From Climacteris rufus (taxonomy: Eukaryota > Chordata > Aves > Passeriformes > Climacteridae): a stretch of 64,000 nucleotides of DNA. The stretch spans positions 212,785 to 276,784 of the forward strand of contig VZRZ01004350.1 of assembly GCA_013398175.1 (NCBI GenBank), read 5' to 3'. This document shows positions 36,201-48,428 of this stretch, piece by piece. The notes beneath the pieces are model-generated. The model did no database searches. It saw only the letters and a list, made by a program, of their open reading frames with translations, and was not told the DNA's origin. Made by a program: the position numbers and the translations under genes. Each line of letters opens with the position of its first letter. Position 1 is the first letter of the stretch.

Positions 36201-39200
36201 GTGGCCTGGACTTAATTACATGACTAGAATACCACCTATTGTGGTCCCCCACAGGTTGTGTAGTATGTGCAAGGGTTACATTCACATGCATGGACACACA
36301 AAAACCACACAGACATACCAACACTTTCTAATGCAAACAAAAAATTATATTTTTTGCTTGTTGAGAGTCATTATTAAAAATAGCAGATATCTTATACATT
36401 CTGTGTTTAAGAAACTGCATCTATCTCCAGAGCAAAAACTTGGCAGTTGTCTCAAGGGAGCAGTTCCTCTCGATTTATAACCAACTGACAATTTCTCAAA
36501 AATAGGGTTTTAAAATTTGTCAGCCACATGTTGTCAACCAAGCCTGTTTTCTCCTGGTAAGCTCCCACCTGTGTCTCTTTCATAGTTACAGCAGTGTATT
36601 TTTAGAAAATTGTGGACTTTTATTCAGCATACCAGACTCTATTACAGCACTGCTAAGATAATATCTACATTTATAGCTGTCATTAATATGGTATTTAAGA
36701 GCTTTAGTTGCTTTTTATCCTTCACAGGGTAATAAGCTGTAATTAAAGGAGTCAGAGGCTGTAGTACAGAAACATTTGCCATCCCATGTGTAGCACAAAG
36801 ATTACTTTGCAAAGAGACAACTGTGAGCCAAAGCAGTTCAGAGTTATTTCTTCATATATTCATGGCAAAAGCGCAATAGTACTTGTCATTAAAAGAAACC
36901 ATTCTAACACAATGCCTTGTTCAATCACTGTATCTGAAAATGGCTTATATTTGATTAGTGTGTATGCAGATAATGGGAACTAGACAATAGCATAAAACTG
37001 GTCCTGTTGATTTATACCTGAAGAGTCCACACACATGATCTTCAACCAGCAGCTGTAAAAAGCTGTTTACTTTCAGTGCAGAAATCACTTGGAACAAGGG
37101 TCATCCCCAAAACAAAAGCAATTCAAGCAGCCTATCTGAGAGGAAGATGAGGAAGGAAGGAAGGAAGGAAGGAGGCACTGCGGATCATTTTTACATCATC
37201 CCAGATTATGTAATATACCATAGCAGGGACTGTGAAGCATGAGTTCATCAGGAAAGGGCACTTTCATTAGTGCTGCTGCAGTGTGTGCTCTCAGATGTCT
37301 GAGGTGGAAAGGTCACAGCCACAGACTTCACAGCATCACTATCTGGCCTGTCTACATGTACATGCAGAGTTATAAGGAAGGGAGGTTAAATGCTTTCATG
37401 TGAGGTCTGTGTTTATCCTGGTGGCATACAAAGAAGAATCCCATTAAACTAAGTAGAACCCTTCTTAAGAATGACAATTACTGTGCAGTACAGATTAAAG
37501 TAAAATTCCATGAATTAGTGATCTGATTTCATTTTGAAGTGATGTTTTACAATGTGTAGTGTCACACAATATATAGTGACAATGCTAAAGAGAGCACAGG
37601 AGGATTTACAATATATAATGATGTGAAATGCCTTTGGTGTTCAAACTCTCGTTGCTTTGTTGACATGTAAACCACAAACTGGTTTGGTATAACGCATAAG
37701 ATTTTTTTCTCATCTCAAAACAAAGAATCAGCTGTACTGGAATGAGGTAAAACTACAAAGGCAAGGGCAGGATTATTTCAGATCAAGGGATTGCTTCATG
37801 TGGTCATAACCCTTCTTTTCCTTGAGCACCTGGGATATTCCCATAATCTTCAGAGAAACGCTGGAAGTACATTTTTTAAACTGTATCAGTCTTTGTGCTT
37901 TAATTGAATTTCCCACGTATATGCGCGCGCACACACATGCACAGACTCTTAAGCTTTTTCATTATGCACCAAAGGCTTTAGTGGGGCCTCAAGTCACAGC
38001 ACTTCTGAAATCAAGCATGTTGGTGTTTTATGGAAGCTATCTTGCAAATTCTTGCAGAACAGCTGTGCAATCTCAATTCATGCAACCTGACAGCTCTTTA
38101 AATTGAGGGTCCGAATCAGATATAGTCCTCTTCTTTTATTTTGTTCTAGCTTAAAACAGCTCTCTGAGATTAAGCTCATCCATGCAATTGTCCCAAAGAG
38201 AATTGCTAGATTTAGCTGACAGATGCAAAAAATCTCATGGTGTCACAGAATTCCCCCGTGTCTACTCAGCACCAGATGTCAAAGAATGCAAATCTACAGC
38301 TGGGTCTGGTGTTCATTTGTACTCCAAATTCCCTCCCTCACAGCTGTTGTTTTCCACTTCCATGTACATAGAGTTGAATTTTCAGAAGCAGGAGATAGAC
38401 CACTCATGGCTCCCTATATTGATGTGACTATACGTTTCTTTTTTTACCTGGAAAACATCTTTTTTAGTTGAATAAGACTGTATTTGTGAGGCTATATTTG
38501 AGCATGCTCACCCATCACTATTGAAAACAAATTTATTCATTTTATAAACACAATCTCGTCTCAGTAAGTTCTCTGGCAGTGGAGCTGTCTTTCCAAGCAG
38601 CTGTTTAGAGGTACAGAATAGGATTTTCACCCTTGCTTAGGCCTCCTGGGCACCATGGAAATAATAAGCATGACCACAGTAATACAAAAGACCAATAGTC
38701 AAGAGGAACTGCAGAGCACTGTTTATTCAGTTATCTGGAGAGCCCTTTGCTGGCCATCCTTTATGTCCCTCAGGAAAGGAAGTTTAGCCTGGGCCTATAA
38801 TTACTATTTTCAAAATTTGCTCTCCCTCATGTAGATACTACCAGCCTGCACAGCTTTTGAAATATTGTCAATGAGTTCCATTAAAATAATATGTCTGCAA
38901 GAGCTGAATTGATAAGAATTTTTCCTTTTTTTTTCCCCTACCTAAATAAGGGGAAAATTTGAAACAACAGATAAGGGTGACTACAATAGCCTACATTTGT
39001 CTTCCTGAGCTTCCTATAAATTAATTCAAAGGTTCAAAATTTCCAAGGTTCACCTCCAGTGACCTCAAGTGTAGTTTAGATTTCATTTTCTTAAATGAAG
39101 ATAGCATATGTATGGAGACCTTTTCTTTCTACTTATTTGTGTCATGATCTTCAATTCACTGAGTTCTCTGTTGTACAGAGAGTAATCATAATCTAAGAAA

Positions 39201-42200
39201 ATATGTGGTTTCTTACTCCTATGATTTTCAGCCAGCTGAAAAAGTTGGTTTCACCTAGGGCTGAGGACACCCTACTGTGTTTAGAAGGAGTGAGTCTTAA
39301 ATGACAGGAAAGTACTCAAAGCAGAGGTTCAAATTCAAATAAAAAGTACAAAATAGACAATCACATGCAAATTCCTGCTTTTTAAGGAAACCATAGCATA
39401 CACTTTAGCATTGCAACATGCCATATATCAAACTCCAGTAGTTTCCCAGAACATTGGGCTTTCTGCACAGTTTTTATTGCCTTCCGCTGCATGGGGATAT
39501 TGTTGTCCTGGTTTAACTCCCCTGCATGTTTCAATGCTGGCACCAAAGCTGTGAAATACAGAAGTGGAACACAGACATAGGAAGAGTCCCCAGGTACTTC
39601 TGTACTTACTGACTGTGCCCATAGAACAGAGCAATGGTAATGAAAATGTTAAGTGTTAAAGGCACTTTTGAGAAGTCCAGCAGTGTTGATTACAACTATT
39701 ATTATACACATATCCACAATATCCATTTTTAAAGTAGATAACAGTATCAGTTTAAGAAAGCAGTGATTGAAGATAAAAGACAAAGTGGTGTTTAACAGTT
39801 TTACATTAAGCACTAGCAGAGCTATCCACCTATCAGATAAGAGGAAAGAGGGAGAAGAGTATAAAATACTTTGTTTGAAGTGATATGACCCGGTACATAT
39901 ATCCTCAGTGACATTTTAAGATCAAACAGTCCAAGCATCAGGTACATGTACTTCAAATCGCAAGCAGAAGTTTTAACAAGTTGAGCTTGATCTGCCTAGG
40001 ATCTAGTGCTAGTGCTAGGAGTGACAAAATTTTTTATTTAATTCTGACTTCCTGCATGTTTTTAAAAGTATCACCAGGTTGCATTCACCTATTAATTTGA
40101 CTTCAAATGCTTTCTATTGAAAATATCCCAATGAAATATTTATTAAAAAAACTAAAAACACATTTACCAAGTTACATTTTCAGGCTGTTTGCCTGAAGGA
40201 TTGGAAAGGAATTACTACTAAGGCAAAAGCAAATATGTTTTAACTTGATGAAGAAATATGTGTTCAGATGTTTAAAACAAAATAAAACTTAGACAAAGAT
40301 GACATTTAAATATGATAATTCATAAAAAAGAATGTTAAGATGTTGAACAATTATTAAAGAAGGAGGAATTGCTGAGAAAAGTAGGAAAGTTCGGGGTTTT
40401 TCAAATGCTCTGTACTATCAAAACTACATTATATCTGAGACTGCAACATGTTGAAAATCAAACCGTGAGAAGTCAGCAGGAAAACAAACTGCTGATTGTG
40501 CTCAAAGTAAAGCACAGGAGATGCACAAAGAAGAGGGGTAAAAACCTGCCTGAAGTGGTGTTTGGAAGACTGAGGAGAAACAGCATTCTGAGACAAATGG
40601 GCTAGTAGGCAGGGGCTGCATTAAAAAGTAACTGTGGGGAAAAACAATGTCACCTACAAAAATCATTGGGAAAGAGGGTTAGGGTTTCTTCTGTTGCAAA
40701 GGTTATCATTTATAGGAGGCAAATGAAGGACATTTGTGCAGTAAACCGCAGTCTGTCAGAGCCTGCCCCTCATGCTACAAACATCACTTCTGTCAGAAAG
40801 GAAACATATGTTCTCAGACAGGAGCAGTCTCCGGGAGCCAACACGCTGTTGGAGATGGACACTGAGCACAATGAGCCCCGGCAGGACTGGTGTGGGAAAC
40901 AGGGCTTGGGCATGACAGCCAGGCTGTGGAGGACAGCCATCGCTGCTCTTTCAGAGCCCGCTGTATGAAACCAGATACTTCTGGATTCATTATATTGAAT
41001 GTCTGCTTTATGTTCATTATCATAGAAATTTATCTCAGAAGCACTGCCTTCTGCCTGGAAAATACATGTTTCTACTTTGCATCATTGCCTAATAGCTGGA
41101 GGAGTCCATTACCTTGGGAAAACATTTTTTCCATTTACACTGACTCTTAAATATTTTATGATCATTTTTCTTTCTAGTTTTCACAGTAAATAAAGCAAAT
41201 ACATGACAGACACAACATATTAAATAGTCACCAAAGTATGTAATTTAGTTTATGTAGTGAATCCTCACCTATTTTCATCCAGACTTTCTAGAAATTGTAC
41301 TGTACATTATACTGCTTCCTTCAATTATTTTCATTTACTTTTGACTGTCAGTGCTTAGTTAGACTACCATACAGTCTCTATCTTGTAAGTATTTTATAGT
41401 TGGCTTCAGGAGGTACAGATTCTAAATTAAGCAGCTCTGAGGCTTGGATCCTAGTGTTTAAAAGGCATTTAATTATTAGTTCTCCTCTGTGAGGATTGTT
41501 GCAGTGACATTTCAGTGTAGTACCTCTACCACTAACTCACTTTCAGTTATTTTGGAATCAAACGTTATTTTTATCAGTCTGAAAAAGATGGCAAAAGACT
41601 TTTTTAAATCATCAAATGTAATACATTCTGTAATCTTGCACATACAGCCCAAAAAGAAATTAATAATGTTACTAATTAATACAAATAATAATCCAGCTAC
41701 ATTTGCTGAAGGCAGAGAGCAGGACGAGACTTTAAGGCACCTCAGAGATGCATTGATAGAATATATCCCTGAAAACTCATTTCTACAGCACTGTTTTCTT
41801 TGCCTTCTCTCTGTTTTCAGGAATCACAATGAAAGAATGGCAGTAAGATTACCTGCTTTCCCTTGCATGTATCAGCTAGATAGAAATGGCCAGGTATGTA
41901 CAGGGAATCTGAGCTAAGGCCTCCCTAACAGGAGGAGGCTCAGCTTTCTACACTGAACCACTCCAGAGTGGGCTACAGGTAATAGGCAGAGTCCTTGTTG
42001 TAAAGCACAATATGCATGCTCAATGCCATGCAGTAAAAGGATGATGGTCATAATAGTCACAAATGTTGTGCATTCAATTAAATCAAACCCAAATATTGTC
42101 ACATCAGGGGAAAATTATGTCTAGGGTTATTACGGTCTGTAAAATCCCATAAAATCTAGCTTTGTTTTTTGAGTCTCAGGTTGAAAACACTCTGAAGAGA

Positions 42201-42226
42201 CTTAAATTCACAGATTCTGTTAATTT
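33226..42226. other. Intergenic DNA, no supported gene
   Basis: Nine kilobases of AT-rich sequence with no recognised element except a GGAA run at 37151-37173. Two consecutive plus-strand frames at 40369-40605 and 40666-40968 lack similarity to any family I know and are separated by stops. Confidence 0.55.
37151..37173 (+). repeat. (GGAA)n microsatellite
   Basis: Five to six tandem GGAA units, all purine on the plus strand. GGAA is the core binding motif of ETS transcription factors, but a tract this short is usually neutral. Confidence 0.9.
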
Positions 42227-42682
42227 TGTGATTCACAGATCCACAGAATGGGTAACGACCCACCCTCACGGAAAGGACCACAGTTGGTCATCTGGTCCAG
42301 CCTCCTTGCTCAGACAGGGTTGTCCTAGAGCCCATGGCACAGGTTTGTATCGAGACAGTTCCTGAATATCTCCAGTGAGGGAGACTCCACAACCTCTCTG
42401 GTGGAGGTTCCGTTCCAGTGCTTGGTCATCCACACTGTAAAGTTCTTCCTCATATTCAGATGGAACTTACTGTGCATCAGTTTCTGCCCAGTGCCCAGTG
42501 TACTATTGCTTGGCACCTCTGAGAAGGGCCTGGATCCATCCTCTTGACACCCTCCCTTCTTATACTTACAGGTATTGGTGAGGTTTCCTTTCAATCATCT
42601 TTTCTCAAGGCTGAACAGGCCCATGTCCCTCAGAATTTCCTCATAAGAGAGATGCTCCAGACCCTTAACGCTTATCACTTTC
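42227..42682 (-). mobile_element. CR1 LINE 3' fragment, reverse orientation
   Basis: About 455 bp. The 3' end is at 42227 (complement of the CACAGAATGG tail). The minus strand carries the last part of ORF2 and the 3' UTR, including segments for STREVVESPSLEIFRNCLDT and for FHLNMRKNFTVWMTKHW. The frame is interrupted and the element is 5' truncated. It appears to be of the same subfamily as the plus-strand copy at 59190-60030, sharing the complement of GAGGAAGAACTTT...ACTGTG and of GGAGTCTCCCTCACTGGAGATATTCAGGAACTGTCT with small differences. Confidence 0.9.
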
Positions 42683-43523
42683 TGAAATGGAAAAGGCTTA
42701 GGTCACTTTAAACAGTATATTCTTAATATTAAAGCTAAAAAAATAATTCAGTGTTCCTAGAAAACCTCATTCTTTTCCATAAAATCTGTCTCTCCATTTA
42801 GCTCAAGCACACATTAATATTAAACAAAATGTTTCAGGAACTCTTCCAACCTTGTGAAACAGTTAGATTTACTATGTGTAGTTTATATAAGACATCCATT
42901 TTCAAAGGTCAGGATATGAAATATTACTTTATAACAACATATACACTGTACCAACTGACTACCACCACAATACTGTACAATACTGACTAGGCATCACAGC
43001 ATTGATATCCTTTCTTTGAAAAAGAAAAGTACAGGTCTCGAGAATACAGTCTCTTACCAAACTGCCTTCTCTGAATATTGCAACTTTTAGAAATTTGGTC
43101 TGTTTCCAACGAGTAGTTACAAAAGAGGTGAGATTTAAGGCTGGCTTCAGAACTGGGCAAATAAGCTTTTATGTAGAGTAAATGAACTATGGGAGAACTT
43201 GAACTAGGGAACTTTGGATCAAATCAACTAATAAATTCAGTCAGAAATGGGGATTGGCTAGGGAGAATAAAAAGGTCACAATATTTTAGTTTCATATTTC
43301 TTTTTTAAATGAAATTCCTTATTTGAAAGGACTAAATATTTTTATGATACCTTTTAAATAAAACATCTGATGTAATTTTTAAAACACCACTTTTAATTAC
43401 CAATTTTTTATTTTAAAAATATAATTTAAAAATCTTAGTCCAAAATCTTAACACAGCATTTGATCTTTGAGAAAAAGAAAACAGAAATAGTGAAGGATCA
43501 AAATGGGCTTTCCAAAAGCCTTA
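42683..43523. other. Intergenic DNA
   Basis: AT-rich, especially 43280-43440, with no supported gene or repeat. Confidence 0.55.
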
Positions 43524-43524
43524 G

Positions 43525-43561
<37 letters not shown>

Positions 43562-43663
43562 GTGTACGTGTACGTGTACGTGTACGTGTACGTGTACGTG
43601 TACGTGTACGTGTACATGTACATGTACATACATACATATACATACACATACACATACACATAC
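43524..43663 (+). repeat. Compound hexamer microsatellite, alternating purine-pyrimidine
   Basis: A 140-bp tract in which every base alternates purine and pyrimidine. Block order: about six CATATA units (43525-43560), nine perfect CGTGTA units (43561-43614), three CATGTA units, then CATA, CATATA and CACATA units. The open frames across it on both strands are simple dipeptide repeats and are artefacts. The middle block adds nine CpG dinucleotides to an otherwise CpG-poor region. Confidence 0.97.
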
Positions 43664-43777
43664 CTATGTCTGTCCCATCCATTTAGCTTCTGGTCTCACC
43701 AGAAGTGTTTGTTGTTCAGATGACTTTCTCATAATGAAGCATAGGACATGGAATGTTTTGAGCTGCAGCTTGCAATC

Positions 43778-43807
43778 CAATTGGATTTTCTTCAATTGGA
43801 TTTTCTT
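43778..43807 (+). repeat. 15-bp perfect tandem duplication
   Basis: CAATTGGATTTTCTT repeated twice head to tail without mismatch. Confidence 0.95.
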
Positions 43808-44051
43808 TTTACAACATTTTCTGAAATGTACTTCATAGATATATTAATTCGACCTAAATTTTACCTAAAGCCCTGGGCCTGTTGTCTCCTATTGGCCAAC
43901 CCTAGACCTTCATAGAAGCCTTGTTAACAGAGAGCACTGCTGCTCAAAAATTTAACTGGAGGTTAACCTGTTTGAAGGTGATCCTAGATTCATTACAATC
44001 TCTTAAACTGAACTTTCAAAAGTATATGTAATATCTAATACATTACTTGAC

Positions 44052-44068
44052 TTTTTTTTTTTTTTTTT
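44052..44068 (+). repeat. Poly-T run (17)
   Basis: Seventeen consecutive T in AT-rich DNA. It could be the poly-A tail of a minus-strand retrocopy, but no recognisable body adjoins it. Confidence 0.9.
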
Positions 44069-44478
44069 GCCTATTCATGTAGTTCAGTTATGTTTTCACT
44101 AAATGAATAGGAATATTTACAGGATTTTTTTGGAGACTGTTTATTAAACCATCATACTGGGGAATTGCTCATAACGAGCACACTTCCTTCTTAAGTCATT
44201 CCAAGAGACATGACAGCGATTCTATCATGAAAAGGAATACAACACATCCCAAGTATATATTCAACTAATAATACAGAATGCTTGCTTTTTTTCAAGACTG
44301 GACAGACAGTAACTCTATAATATTAGAACTTAATTTTATTTCTATCGAAGAGTGGCAATTTGCTCTATGATCTATCACCTTTCCATGCCAACTAGGGCAT
44401 AATAAATAGCAAATTGAAGCCCCTGAGTGCCAATTGTAGCACTTCTCTTCTACATCACCCGGTGATAACATGACCTCA

Positions 44479-44829
44479 GGTCTCTCCAGGGAGACCTTAT
44501 AGCAACCTTCCAATATCAAAAGGGGGCCTGAGAGAGGGATTTTTCACAAGGTCATGTAGTGATAGGACAAGGGGTAATGACTTTAAGCTAAAGGAGGGTA
44601 GATTTAGATTAGATATTAGAAAGAAATTTTCTGTTGTCAGCATGGTGAGGTACTAGAACACGTTGCCCAGAGAAGTTGTGGATGTCCCATTCTTGGAATT
44701 GTTCAAGGCCAGGCTGGATGGGGATTTGAGCTACTTGATCCAGTGGCAGGTGTCCCAGCCCATGGCAGGAGAGTTAGAACTAGATGATCTTTAAGGTTCC
44801 TTCCAACATAAACTGTTCTATGATTCTAT
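44479..44829 (+). mobile_element. CR1 LINE 3' fragment
   Basis: About 350 bp in plus orientation. It starts GTCTCTCCAGGGAGACCTTA, runs through GTTGCCCAGAGAAGTTGTGG and GGCCAGGCTGGATGGGG, and ends with the avian tail TGTTCTATGATTCTATT. It matches the extreme 3' end of ORF2 plus the 3' UTR. The frame is broken. Confidence 0.92.
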
Positions 44830-45642
44830 TACTTTATTACCACAGACTGTCATGGCTTATGTTTCAGTTGCTGTACTGTCTTTAGCTAACATACATCAAA
44901 TGCTCACACAATATAGCAAACAAGCTCTATTTTGCTAAAGGGGAGAAAACTGTATTGTTCCTGTGTAATGTTGTTACGATCTGGGAAAATAAATTCTTCT
45001 TGTGGTTGAGTTCCTACATTGGAAACATTTCCACACTGCAATTCAGAATGAGGCAGCAGCATTTGCCATAACCTCACTGAAACATTAGTCAAGGAAATAT
45101 ACTCAAAGTAGTGTAATTTCCTTTAAAATATTTATTCCAGTTTATACCTTTTGTTCTTATTTACAGAAATTAATATGAATATCAATCACTTGAGATATCC
45201 AAAGCAACCTAATCCTTAACATTCCTTTCTTTCCATGCTCGGTAATCAACACACAAGGACCAATCCTTTATTCCTGTTTTCCATATCTTCCTTCAATTCC
45301 TCAAAAGGAGTAAAGGAGAGAGGTGTTTTCCCATAGATCCCAGGAGAGAAAATGACCCTGGATTGAGGCCAGGAGCAATGTCTAAAGTTGAGGGCACATA
45401 AAAACTCATTTTCCTCCAGCTCCAGAATTAGCTGATGTATAGCTACAATTTCAATTCTTCCACAATGCACACTGAGTTACAGTGCTCTGACTGCTGAGTA
45501 AAGTAAAACCCATTTACTTCTTCATGCCAAATGTTCCTTTAAGAGGTGTATTTGTATAGATTGTCCAGGTCATCTGAATAATTGAGTTTCTGTGATATTT
45601 CTATTCCCCATCAGGCTAAGAAATATGCAAATTGTAAAGAAA

Positions 45643-45697
45643 TAGATATTTCTTACCTTATAGATATTTCTTACCTTATAGATATTTCTATACCTTA
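45643..45697 (+). repeat. 18-bp tandem repeat, three copies
   Basis: TAGATATTTCTTACCTTA occurs twice perfectly (45643-45660 and 45661-45678), followed by a third, slightly altered copy. Confidence 0.95.
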
Positions 45698-48396
45698 TTA
45701 TTACTTGCTTGTTTTATTTATTTGTACCTTAATGCTCTTTGTTGTGTTTTTTTTTATCTTCAGCTTAACGAAAAAAATACTTTTCAGATAGTATCCATGC
45801 AAGCAAAATCCCTCTGGCCAATCCAGGTTTGTCTTTGTCCTCATCAGTTAAACTGCTCCATCTTCACTACATACTATCAGAACATTAATGACAAACAGTA
45901 CTATTACAGATAGAAAAGATTACCTGCTGATAGCAAACAGGAGCAAGCTTAGGTTATTGGATTCATCGTGTTGAAACTTAGTCCCAGTGTATTTTGTCTA
46001 CTCTTTCATCAAGATGTCTCTGTAGAAACTAATATCAACGTTGTCAGTGCCTACAAAAATTCTCTAAAGTATATCTGATCAACGTTTATTCTCACAGAAT
46101 ATTTGAGATGGAGACCTGTGAATGACTATAACCAGAAGTGCATGAAAAACAAGAATATCATCAGACACTTTTCCTTTCACCTCATGCTGTTTGGTTTTCC
46201 TAAGTCTCCTAGCTGGAATCTGCTTAGATACAGTTGTTAGGGATTTACAGAAAATGCCTATACACTGTATGGCATCATAATCTATATCAATTCTCTTGAA
46301 ATGTTTCAAAAAGAGTAGAAGTTTTGCTTTATCTCAGCACTAAGGATGGGCCTCAGCTTTTGTAAGCCCTGTTTGAGTTTCTATGTCATAACTCAGGACC
46401 CCCGAGAACACTTTTTCTTCTTTGATTCACTGATTTCCAGTGGGCATTCACTGCAATCTAGCTTCTAGGAATCCCATCTATGAGAGTGAAATTACTACAA
46501 TGAGAGTTATAACATGTTTTTCTACCTACATGGCCCAGACGATAAACCTCAAATGAGTGAAGTAAAGCACGTGCTCAATGTTAACACTGTTTATCTTCTG
46601 TAACTATCTTTCACTGTAAATACAGGATTCAAATAGTTTAAATCCAGGCAGACATACTTATTACTACAAAGAAAAAATATATTCCTACACCTTGATCCAC
46701 CTAAAATTTTTACAAGAATTTTCTAAAATAAAATATATCTATTTTTAAGCTAGATTTTATTCACTTAACATATAATGATTTATCATAAACATTTATTATA
46801 AATCTTACACAGCTTAAGATAATTTTCAAACAAAAACATAGGAACTTCCCTCTCAGAAACATGAAAATAAATCAGCACTATATGTTGTATGCACTTCCAT
46901 CATTCCTCACTGCCTAGTGCCTCATCCTCAACAGGATCTTTTCTCTACCTCTGCTGCCTTCCAGTGGCTCTACTGCCTTTCAGCTGTCACCTACTCTTTA
47001 GAGCATTTGTTCATTTTTCTAGGATCTTTGATACTCCTTTACCTGTATTAGTAAGTCTTGCTTTACTCATTTGTCTTATTTACTTTATGATGAACACTGA
47101 GAATGTAGGTTAAAAGCTTCTTCCCAGCTTCCTCTCTCATTTCTTGATTTGAAGTGTTTCTTTACAGAGGAAAAAGAAAGGAGCTCAGATTTTGGAATAT
47201 TTCCAAATGGACAAACATTGGACAAAGTCCAGATATCTCAAATTCTTGATCTGCTGGTCCCCACTGCTATTTTCTTGCCAGTCTCTGGCTACAAAAAGCC
47301 TCTTCTTTGCCCATCTCTCCAACTATGACATAATTCCTTATATGATTCAATGGAAACGTCACAGTGTCATTTACCAAAATGTGTAGCATATCTGGGAACT
47401 TCTTTCAATGCTTTCTTCCACTCTTCTTGCACTCTTCTATTTCCTGCATCCACTTGGAAATATCAACCATCCTAAGAAAACCCATCTCTAGATCTGTCTT
47501 CCTGATACCTGAGTGAATGGTGTGTGATACCCCATACCTGTGTGAATGGTTCTTTCAGACTACAGGTAAGATACACTTCTCGGAGAACAAGCACGAAATG
47601 TTTCACTAACAGAAGTATATGAACATCATCACTCTCCTGATGAAACACAGAAAGGGTTCATTATGCAGACAATACAAGTTATTACAACAGAAAAACAAAA
47701 TTAGCTCTTATATCATTCAACCGAGCCTGTGCCAAAACCAGAAGTAAATCACTGAAGTTGTGTATAATGCATGAGGTATACAACAGTGTTGAAAATTGAT
47801 TTTTTTTTATGATAAAAGGGAATTGGCCCTGAAGTGATATGTGATTTTAAATTCTTAGCCTAATATCATTGCTAATTTTAATTGCTATTAGAAGAACCTT
47901 GTTTTCCTCTAAGGTGTCATGTAAAGAATCATTCTAGCTCAAATATGCATGGGAAATGTTTAAGGGCCATTACAGAACAAACAATGAATATGAAATTAAC
48001 AGCAGTAAACTAGTAAATATCTCAAACTGTGATGCCAGGACTTGGCTGTTTAGCTATCAAGCAGACATTAACAGATGACAGATAAGTTGTTATTCAACAA
48101 AGTTGGATGCAAAAAGCTTAAATGCATCCAAACGATAATGTAAAATACAATCTAAAATTTGATGAATGGGGAAAATTACACATAACATAAAAACATAATT
48201 TGTGTAATATTCTTAATTATGAAATACTACCATTTCAGCATGCAAGGTTTTAGCAGAAGTTTGGAATCCAATTTATGAAACTGAGCCCCACATGTTTATA
48301 TATAATTGTATCTGTGGTAAAGATGCCAGCCTGTGCTGAGAACAGGTTTTAGCATGTGCCAAAGAGTGGGGGGAAACAGCACGAAGGCCACCATAT

Positions 48397-48428
48397 ACTA
48401 TGTGTTGCCTAGACTATGTGTTGCCTAG
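48397..48428 (+). repeat. 16-bp perfect tandem duplication
   Basis: ACTATGTGTTGCCTAG is present twice head to tail. Confidence 0.95.

Noticed and set aside
41489..41917. 142-codon plus-strand open frame
   Set aside because: The longest non-repeat frame, but with no family resemblance or splice context I recognise. A frame of this length can arise by chance in 64 kb.
43448..43838. Open frames encoding Tyr-Val, Tyr-Ile, His-Val or Cys-Thr dipeptide repeats
   Set aside because: They are translations of the hexamer microsatellite on either strand, not proteins.
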